A DNA stretch of 7,017 nt from an uncultured Collinsella sp. (GTDB taxonomy: Bacteria > Actinomycetota > Coriobacteriia > Coriobacteriales > Coriobacteriaceae), in contig CAJJYO010000086.1 of assembly GCA_905197385.1 (NCBI GenBank), positions 1 to 7,017 on the forward strand, in the 5' to 3' direction. Shown piece after piece: positions 6,652 to 7,017 of this stretch; the first letter of the stretch is position 1; the number at the start of each line of letters is the position of its first letter. The position numbers were made by a program, and so were the translations under genes. Below the pieces are notes generated by a model. The model made no database searches and was not told the DNA's origin. It saw only the letters and a list, made by a program, of their open reading frames with translations.

Positions 6652-7017
6652 TCAATAGGCAGTTTGCGGGAGCGCTCCCTTCAATTCGCACAGGAGCTCG
6701 TAATACCTCCTCTCCAGTTTCGTCGACCGCCGTCTCCCATGTTCCAGGTGACCGAGTGAGGCCGCGGACATGCCGAGCCCCGCGGCGGCCTGCTTCTGGG
6801 TCACCCGCATCGCCTTGCGCATCTTCGCGAGCTCGGGGCCTTCCGGCGCGGCGCCGTCGGGATTCGGGTCCATGAGCACGCGGTACACCTCCCGCGCTAT
6901 GTAGCGCTTCAGGCAGCGGATCGCCTCCCTCCGGGACTTCCCCTCGGAGGTTCGCTTCGCCACGTACCTCCTCGTCCTCTCGTCGTATGCCATGCGCTTG
7001 ATCGCGATCTCGTAGAG
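6652..7017 (-). CDS. IS110-family transposase, C-terminal part, with an appended Cro/C1-type helix-turn-helix domain
   Basis: The frame enters from the right edge (first visible residues LYEIAIKRM) and stops at TGA 6652, so 121 C-terminal residues are visible. The segment YDERTRRYVAKRTSEGKS followed by REAIRCLKRYIAREVYR (about 11-46) is the typical end of actinobacterial IS110-family transposases, which use a DEDD RuvC-like domain and a serine-containing domain, both upstream and not visible. IS110 enzymes recombine DNA under guidance of an element-encoded bridge RNA. After a short Pro/Gly-rich linker, residues 62-110 (ELAKMRKAMRVTQKQAAAGL, then GMSAASLGHLEHGRR) form an XRE-like helix-turn-helix, normally found in repressors. 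An internal ATG at 6993 should not be taken as the start, because the transposase frame continues upstream of it. Whether the rest of the element is intact is unknown. Confidence 0.82.
   Translation of the reverse strand, partial: LYEIAIKRMAYDERTRRYVAKRTSEGKSRREAIRCLKRYIAREVYRVLMDPNPDGAAPEGPELAKMRKAMRVTQKQAAAGLGMSAASLGHLEHGRRRSTKLERRYYELLCELKGALPQTAY

Noticed and set aside
6652..6993. A stand-alone small helix-turn-helix regulator starting at ATG 6993
   Set aside because: The reading frame continues upstream to the window edge without a stop, and residues before and after this ATG match the end of IS110 transposases, so it is a partial transposase.

Overview
The window looks like a chromosomal stretch of a high-GC Gram-positive gut actinobacterium, most likely a Collinsella-like coriobacterium. 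This is inferred from strongly GC-rich third positions in the central operon, a secreted surface protein with tandem jelly-roll-like modules, and an actinobacterial-type IS110 transposase tail. The species cannot be fixed from the sequence alone.

Left part (1 to about 1970, minus strand): a large secreted or cell-surface protein gene runs off the left edge. About 590 residues are visible, comprising two diverged copies of a module of about 250 residues (shared signature YEWGL[ND]HR followed by a GP.QEN segment). The signal peptide and the mature protein lie in different reading frames, and the switch falls on a run of seven G residues. One G fewer restores a signal peptide with a clean S-R-A cleavage site. 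The gene is therefore either phase-variable and captured in the OFF state, freshly broken, or affected by a homopolymer read error. A promoter candidate and the terminator of the upstream regulator gene lie just before it.

Centre (1969 to 6500): a LysR-type regulator on the minus strand is divergent from a three-gene plus-strand operon: a short-chain dehydrogenase, an OFA-type major facilitator transporter and a Gfo/Idh/MocA-family dehydrogenase. The shared upstream region holds several short dyads suitable as regulator sites. The two intercistronic gaps are each 66 nt and each contains a hairpin. A strong intrinsic terminator closes the operon. Two NAD(P)-dependent dehydrogenases plus one carrier, with no kinase, lyase or aldolase, suggest import of a hydroxylated small molecule and its redox conversion. 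The substrate is unknown.

Right part (6500 to 7017): about 150 bp of noncoding DNA contains a perfect 14-bp palindrome. It is followed by the 3' end of an IS110-family transposase gene on the minus strand, entering from the right edge. Its C-terminus carries an added Cro/C1-type helix-turn-helix domain, an unusual arrangement. No tRNA, rRNA or CRISPR array was seen.
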